From contig DPGK01000031.1 of NCBI GenBank assembly GCA_003523225.1, forward strand, positions 8,387 to 55,136: a stretch of DNA of 46,750 bases, in the 5' to 3' direction. This DNA is from Clostridiales bacterium. GTDB lineage: Bacteria > Bacillota > Clostridia > Oscillospirales > CAG-272. Under the pieces are notes generated by a model. The model was not told the origin of the DNA, searched no databases, and saw nothing but the letters and a program-made list of their open reading frames with translations. Positions 42,249 to 46,750 of the stretch are shown piece after piece. The translations under genes were made by a program, and so were the position numbers. Numbering within the stretch: position 1 is the first letter of the stretch; the number at the start of each line of letters is the position of its first letter.

Positions 42249-42797
42249 CTATGCCGTCTTTTGCTGTTTTTGAGTTGTATTGTGGGCTTCTTCGATAGCC
42301 CGTGTGAAATCAAATGCACCGATGAAGTTATAGACAATAGTGATCTCCCTTGTCTTGGATTTCTTGTCTGCGTGGGACATTTCGATGCGGTCAATAAACT
42401 CTCGGAGAACTGCCGCGTCAAGCTCCTGCATATCTGTGTACTTCTTCACCGCTGAGACAAATTGCCTTGGCGTTGGTTTTCTGCTGCTCCTGCTGTTTCA
42501 GCTCCTTGCGCAAAACCTCTGCCATAGATTTAAGGTTACTCTGTTCCAGCTCATAGTCGTGGGACATTTTGATAAATCTGTCATCGGACAGTTTACCCAT
42601 TACATTGTCCTCATACAGTCTGGAAATGATGCGGTCAAGCTCTGCAATGCGCTTATCAGCTTTTGCCAGCGTATCACGCTTCCGCGCAAATTCCGCGTCA
42701 CGTTCTCGCATACTGATGTCTGCGGCTTCCTGCATAAACTCGGCTTCGTGCTGGCTTACATACTGTATGGCTTCGCGCAGATTTCTCTGCGATTTTT
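42249..42797 (-). pseudogene. Remnant of a large serine recombinase C terminus (DUF4368 type)
   Basis: Reading minus from about 42797, the frame gives RNLREAIQYVSQHEAEF, a coiled-coil segment (RDTLAKADKRIAELDRIISRLYEDN, shown here only in part) and KLSDDRFIKMSHDYE. These are typical of large serine recombinases of Tn4451-type and clostridial conjugative elements. Near 42463 one extra base shifts the frame; the second frame then continues with VKKYTDMQELDAAVLREF and the DUF4368 end ITIVYNFIGAFDFTRAI to the stop at 42249. The catalytic N-terminal part is missing. It is a decayed, inactive remnant and marks former integration of a mobile element. Confidence 0.85.
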
Positions 42798-42816
42798 ATA
42801 TTCTTAAACCTCCGCG

Positions 42817-42845
42817 TCCCTCCCCATATGGCGTATGGGGAGGGA
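42817..42845. terminator. Hairpin downstream of the dockerin protein gene
   Basis: TCCCTCCCCATA-TGGCG-TATGGGGAGGGA forms a perfect 12-bp stem 50 bases after the minus-strand stop at 42895. It lacks a T-tract, so its terminator role is uncertain. Confidence 0.5.
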
Positions 42846-42894
42846 ACATTGGTATTAAGACAATAAGAATTTATCAGCTTATCAGCTACGGATA

Positions 42895-45800
42895 TTACCA
42901 AAGCAAAGTCTTTTTCTTAGCGTGTAAATTTGCTTTTACGATGTCAAAGGTGTTTACTTTTCCGTCTCCGGTGATATCTCCGCATAACAACTCATAACCG
43001 GTTAATTCTGTTTTCTTCTTTGCATGCAGATTCATTTTTACGATGTCAAAGGTATTCACTTTTCCATCACCGGTGATATCGCCTTTCAGATGTATTTTCA
43101 CATCCTGTGTCACATTCTCTGCGCCCACCGTGACGGTGTACTCCCGTGTAACATGGTTATTCTTCATCACCTTCATGGTGTAGGTGCCGGGAGCCACGCC
43201 CGCGATGGAGTAGCTGGCGGTGTTGCCCTGGATGACGGCTTCATAGGCCGGCTCGGTATGCCCTGCCTCAATGAGCTGCACGGTGACACTCTCGCTATCG
43301 CTGCCGTAGCTGGTGATGGTACCGTTCACCTCCACGCCCTTGGGCTTCACGGGCAGATCAATGTTCCCCACCGTTACCGTACTGCCATTGGTGACAGTAT
43401 AGTAATTACCGCTGTTACCGTTACGATCATACATATACTCCTCACCGTTGACGGTAGGGAACTTATACTCACCCACCAAAATCGGGTGGGTGCCGTCTGT
43501 TTTCAGCGTGAGAGCAGCGCGCACTGTCCCATCATTAGTTTCCGGAACGGTGTTGCCGCCGGTGGTGATGTACGGCCAAGTGAGCTCCTGCACCGTTACG
43601 CCCTTCGGCACGCCGCCGACATCCGCGATCGTGGGCAGGGGGTCGCCGACGGTCAGGGGCGCGGGCATGGTCAGGTCGATCTGCCGGATCGGGGTGGCGG
43701 TAAAGGTCAGCGTGTCATTTGTGCGGGTGATCTTATTATTGGGCACCGTGAAATGCTCGCCCCAACTGCCGATCGCCACACTGGCGCTGGCGGCAAAGCT
43801 CGCGCCCGGGTTAGCCTTGATGGTCACCTGGACGGTATAGGTCTTGTCGGGGTCAAAGGTCACAGCACCGGGCAGGGCGTCATCCTCCGCGCCTGCGCTG
43901 TCGCCCACCCACCACTGACAGGAGATGGTACGCATCTCTTTGTTGTTGTAATTCAGCGAAATGCTTTCACCCACCGTTTTGCTCATAACCAGGTCGACCT
44001 TCGTCTCCCCGGAAATATTTGCCTCGGCAGCCTCTGCAAATGTCGCCGTTATGCCCAAGGTCAAGGGTTTACCGCTATAATCGTTTTTGGGGGTCGGCAC
44101 ATAGAAGATCAGCTCCGGGTTATAGAGTTCGTTTCCTCCGTAGGCTCCCCAAATATTATATTCATCATAATTGGAGATTTCCCACTTCTTGAACACCTTC
44201 CCGGCGGGCGGGTTCGGTACGACCCGTACCCTTGTGCCGACCTTGAGAGCTTGGCTAAAGCTGGTAATTTCCTGCTCCACACCGTTTTCGTCCGTATAGT
44301 AGGCGGTGCAGTTGCTGGCGTTATAGGTCGAAACCGGCACCCATTCCAAACTCGAAGCCAGCTTGAAGGTATACGCCGCGTGCGCGAAGTTGTATTCGCC
44401 GTTCGCCTTGGGCGCAAGGGTGAATACGCTGAGGGTACCCGCACCGCGCACATCAAAGGGCCCGGTGTAGCTCTGTGAGAGCCTGGGGGTTGCGTTGCCG
44501 TTGGTATCGTACGCTATGGTGGAGTTAAGGGGCCAGTTGCCATTCGGTTCCAGCGTCACCGTTACCACATTCTCCGTCATGGTGTAGGTGTTGCCGGATG
44601 GGATCAGCGTTTGGCCGCCCTCCTTGGTCGTCACAGTCACCTTCGGGGCGGGCAGTTCGTCCAGCTTCGACAGATAAACCGTGGTGTGCTGATGGCTCAA
44701 TTTCCGGTATGTCACACCGTCCACGGTAAAGGCCTTGGCCAGCTTAAAGTAGAGGATACCGTGCGAGCCGCTGTCGGTGATGGTGACCTTGCCGTTTTCC
44801 ACCTTGGTGCGCATGTTGGACTCGGACGGCTGCTCGCCTACCCGATACCAGACCTCATAGCCCTCGGGCGCCTCCACCGTCAGATCGATCGAGTCGTAGA
44901 AGTACTGCCGATTGCCGTCGCTGACCACCGTGTCGCCGTATTTCACCGTGGGTTTACCGGTGGGGCGCACGGCATAGCGCACCTCGGATCTTCTGTTCAG
45001 TATGGGGGCGCCGGCGTAGGCCTCGATGCGCACGTCCTGATCGGCGGTGACGTTCACATCAAAGGGGCCGGTGTAGAGATTGTAGCCTCCCCACTGGTTC
45101 TTGGTGTAGTCCCACAGGCAGTACCGGATAGTTGCCCCCCGCTCTGCCGTGATTTTCACGGTTTTGGTGCCGCCGGTGTCCTCAATCTTGGTGATGGGGT
45201 CGATGTACGGCGGGGCAACGGGCGGATCAAAGGTAAATGGCTTACTGAAGAAGCATCTGCTGGTTTGATCATCATAGTAAGCGATGCGGTAGCTCCCCGT
45301 CGGGATATTCAAAAACCTGCCGTTCATCGCACCATCTGTGCCGTAGGCGTTCTTATCGGCATACAGCCGGCTGTTGCGCAGGCCCATGACGGGGCTGCCT
45401 TTCAGGTCCTTGACGGCATAGGTGTTTTCGCCGTACCGGGGCAGCTGCGTGGGCACCAGCATGACGTCATATACGCCGCTTGTGCTGATATCGTCCGCCT
45501 TCTCAAAGGTCATGTCCTGATAGGCGTAGCGGGTCTGCTTGGTCACGCCGTCGTCCCACTGGACGCTGTAGCCCACATCGCTCAAGTTGGGGCCCGTCTT
45601 CATGGGGTCACGCACCGGCACCAGCACCATATCCTGCTGAATATTGGTGAAGGTCTGGGTGATGTTCGTCCAGCTTGTGCCGTTTTCGGCGACCTCCGGG
45701 CGCAGGGCGTCGTACCAGTAGAGGAACGTGCCCTTTCTGTCACCTGTGGTCAGCGTCAAGTCCCCACCCTTGCGCACAATGTAGGTGAGATTGAGCGATG

Positions 45801-46750
45801 GCTCCAGAACCTTGGCGTAGTAGAGCTGGCTGCCGTGTGGATTGTCCGCCGGCGCATGCGAGTCCATGATCAGTCCGGGGGACTGCTTCACGGTAGCGAC
45901 GCCGGTGGTGGAATAGATATACTGGGCGAAGCCCCACGTGTACAGATAGTTGCTGGAGCCTAACTTGATTTGTTGATCCACGCGGTGGTTGCCGCGGTAC
46001 ATATTCTGCCCCAGCGTGATATTGCCGTGGACAGGCCAGTACCAGTCCAAATCGAAAGTACCCTCGGTATACCACGTGTCGACCACAGAAGAATAGGAGT
46101 CGATGGAGAAGCCCCCTTCTGCCTTTTCAAGCTTGAAGGTAGCATTATTCTCACTCAAGTAGATATTGTCGCTGGGGTAGCCGAATCTCCGGTTCCAGTC
46201 GTCACTTTGGTCAACAAAGGTGACCATGCTCTGGTTTTTGATGTTCAGGTGGCCGGTGGTGTTCACCGTCAGCGCTTCGCCGTCGCCAAAAAGGTAAATA
46301 TCGGTGACGACATTCTTGTAGGAAATGATATCCACCGAAGCGTTGTCCAGCACCTGCATGGTGCCGCTACTGATGGCGCGGTTGACACGGCCGCCGGAAT
46401 CGCTTTCACCGGAGCTCTTGACATTCCGCCCGGTTACCTCGATCTTCAGCTTGGCGTCGTCCTTCACGGTCAGTCTGCCGGCTTTGATGCCCGTGACAGC
46501 ATCGCCCTCCGGGCCGCTCTTCCCATTATTCATGTTGATGTTCACGGTGGGGCTGCCGACGAACTGGGAAAATTCTCTGTATTCCAGTGTCACTTTTCCG
46601 GCGTTGATGCCGCTTACAGGGATGCCGTTCTCAACGGTAGGATCACCGACAAAGTTGATGTTCAGCGTACCGCCGCCGGTAATGGTCACATCGCCGCCCT
46701 CTTGGGTGCGAATGGCACCTGTATACCTAAAGGTGCCGGGGCGCTCCAAG
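42895..46750 (-). CDS. Large secreted surface protein with C-terminal dockerin (partial)
   Basis: The frame is open through the window edge, so the N terminus and signal peptide are missing; 1284 residues are visible. The first 270 or so contain repeated short beta units (GGTLNINF, ANA-type strands with many Gly, Thr and Val), suggesting a beta-helix or carbohydrate-binding region. The middle carries several beta-sandwich repeats, including a chitobiase C-terminal-like unit near KTVKITAERGATIRYC, and Listeria-Bacteroides-like or Ig-like units. A carboxypeptidase-regulatory-like repeat (SVTVQLIEAGH, GVAPGTYTMKVMKN) precedes the end. The last 63 residues are two dockerin-type calcium loops (DITGDGKVNTFDIV, twice). 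A dockerin means docking to a cohesin on the cell surface or in a cellulosome-like complex. No enzyme domain is seen in this part. Confidence 0.88.
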   Translation of the reverse strand, partial: LERPGTFRYTGAIRTQEGGDVTITGGGTLNINFVGDPTVENGIPVSGINAGKVTLEYREFSQFVGSPTVNINMNNGKSGPEGDAVTGIKAGRLTVKDDAKLKIEVTGRNVKSSGESDSGGRVNRAISSGTMQVLDNASVDIISYKNVVTDIYLFGDGEALTVNTTGHLNIKNQSMVTFVDQSDDWNRRFGYPSDNIYLSENNATFKLEKAEGGFSIDSYSSVVDTWYTEGTFDLDWYWPVHGNITLGQNMYRGNHRVDQQIKLGSSNYLYTWGFAQYIYSTTGVATVKQSPGLIMDSHAPADNPHGSQLYYAKVLEPSLNLTYIVRKGGDLTLTTGDRKGTFLYWYDALRPEVAENGTSWTNITQTFTNIQQDMVLVPVRDPMKTGPNLSDVGYSVQWDDGVTKQTRYAYQDMTFEKADDISTSGVYDVMLVPTQLPRYGENTYAVKDLKGSPVMGLRNSRLYADKNAYGTDGAMNGRFLNIPTGSYRIAYYDDQTSRCFFSKPFTFDPPVAPPYIDPITKIEDTGGTKTVKITAERGATIRYCLWDYTKNQWGGYNLYTGPFDVNVTADQDVRIEAYAGAPILNRRSEVRYAVRPTGKPTVKYGDTVVSDGNRQYFYDSIDLTVEAPEGYEVWYRVGEQPSESNMRTKVENGKVTITDSGSHGILYFKLAKAFTVDGVTYRKLSHQHTTVYLSKLDELPAPKVTVTTKEGGQTLIPSGNTYTMTENVVTVTLEPNGNWPLNSTIAYDTNGNATPRLSQSYTGPFDVRGAGTLSVFTLAPKANGEYNFAHAAYTFKLASSLEWVPVSTYNASNCTAYYTDENGVEQEITSFSQALKVGTRVRVVPNPPAGKVFKKWEISNYDEYNIWGAYGGNELYNPELIFYVPTPKNDYSGKPLTLGITATFAEAAEANISGETKVDLVMSKTVGESISLNYNNKEMRTISCQWWVGDSAGAEDDALPGAVTFDPDKTYTVQVTIKANPGASFAASASVAIGSWGEHFTVPNNKITRTNDTLTFTATPIRQIDLTMPAPLTVGDPLPTIADVGGVPKGVTVQELTWPYITTGGNTVPETNDGTVRAALTLKTDGTHPILVGEYKFPTVNGEEYMYDRNGNSGNYYTVTNGSTVTVGNIDLPVKPKGVEVNGTITSYGSDSESVTVQLIEAGHTEPAYEAVIQGNTASYSIAGVAPGTYTMKVMKNNHVTREYTVTVGAENVTQDVKIHLKGDITGDGKVNTFDIVKMNLHAKKKTELTGYELLCGDITGDGKVNTFDIVKANLHAKKKTLLW

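Noticed and set aside
43024..45963. Two long plus-strand open frames opposite the dockerin protein
   Set aside because: They overlap a continuous minus-strand frame with clear repeats and dockerin loops, have no ribosome site and give no family match by eye.

Overview
The window looks like a chromosome segment of a strictly anaerobic, Gram-positive gut-type Clostridia, probably of the Ruminococcaceae/Oscillospiraceae kind. This is an inference from gene content: rpmG-secE-nusG-rplK-rplA, QueT with a preQ1 riboswitch, double FeoA plus FeoB with its Cys-rich helper, a dockerin-bearing surface protein, EutH, a four-helix-bundle gene beside palindromic repeats, and many soluble iron-sulfur redox proteins without respiratory membrane subunits. 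Promoters are strikingly uniform: five are exact TTGACA-N17-TATAAT and two more differ only in the -35 box.

Layout. 1-2.4 kb (minus): a large cytoplasmic glycoside-hydrolase-like protein. 2.6-6.2 kb (plus): a three-gene operon with a CofE-like ligase and two different SGNH/GDSL hydrolases, closed by a strong terminator. 6.3-7.2 kb: a damaged zinc-ribbon gene and an opposed pair of interspersed repeats. 7.3-12.2 kb (plus): a GT2 glycosyltransferase, a polytopic GT-C-like membrane protein, a sugar isomerase/epimerase-like TIM barrel and an FAD oxidoreductase. 12.3-24.1 kb (minus): one long eleven-gene operon read fumC, hdrB, hdrC, hdrA, flxD-like, two iron-sulfur subunits, flxA-like, frdB-like, frdA-like, AspT/YidE-type exchanger. 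24.3-28.0 kb (minus): a DUF2156 protein, then L1, L11, NusG, an unusual SecE and L33. 28.1-30.4 kb (plus): tRNA-Trp, a tandem pair of 185-bp palindrome-rich repeats, a four-helix-bundle gene, and a structured non-coding stretch. 29.7-33.1 kb (plus): an iron(II) uptake operon with four matching operator palindromes. 33.3-39.0 kb (minus): a LysR regulator, QueT, and a MoxR/DUF58/DUF4129 operon. 39.2-42.2 kb: a ferritin-like protein (plus), then EutH and an M24 peptidase (minus). 42.2-46.75 kb (minus): the remnant of a large serine recombinase, and the C-terminal part of a large surface protein ending in a dockerin.

The most exciting element is the 12.3-24.1 kb operon. It joins a complete FlxABCD-HdrABC-type module (NAD(P)H module plus HdrA, the flavin bifurcation subunit) to a soluble fumarate reductase without membrane anchor, a class II fumarase and a dicarboxylate/amino-acid exchanger. 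The simplest reading, which is inference, is a soluble NADH-dependent fumarate-respiring system in which the energy of fumarate reduction drives ferredoxin reduction by flavin-based electron bifurcation. Malate would be supplied through FumC, and substrate and succinate would be exchanged across the membrane by the AspT-like carrier.
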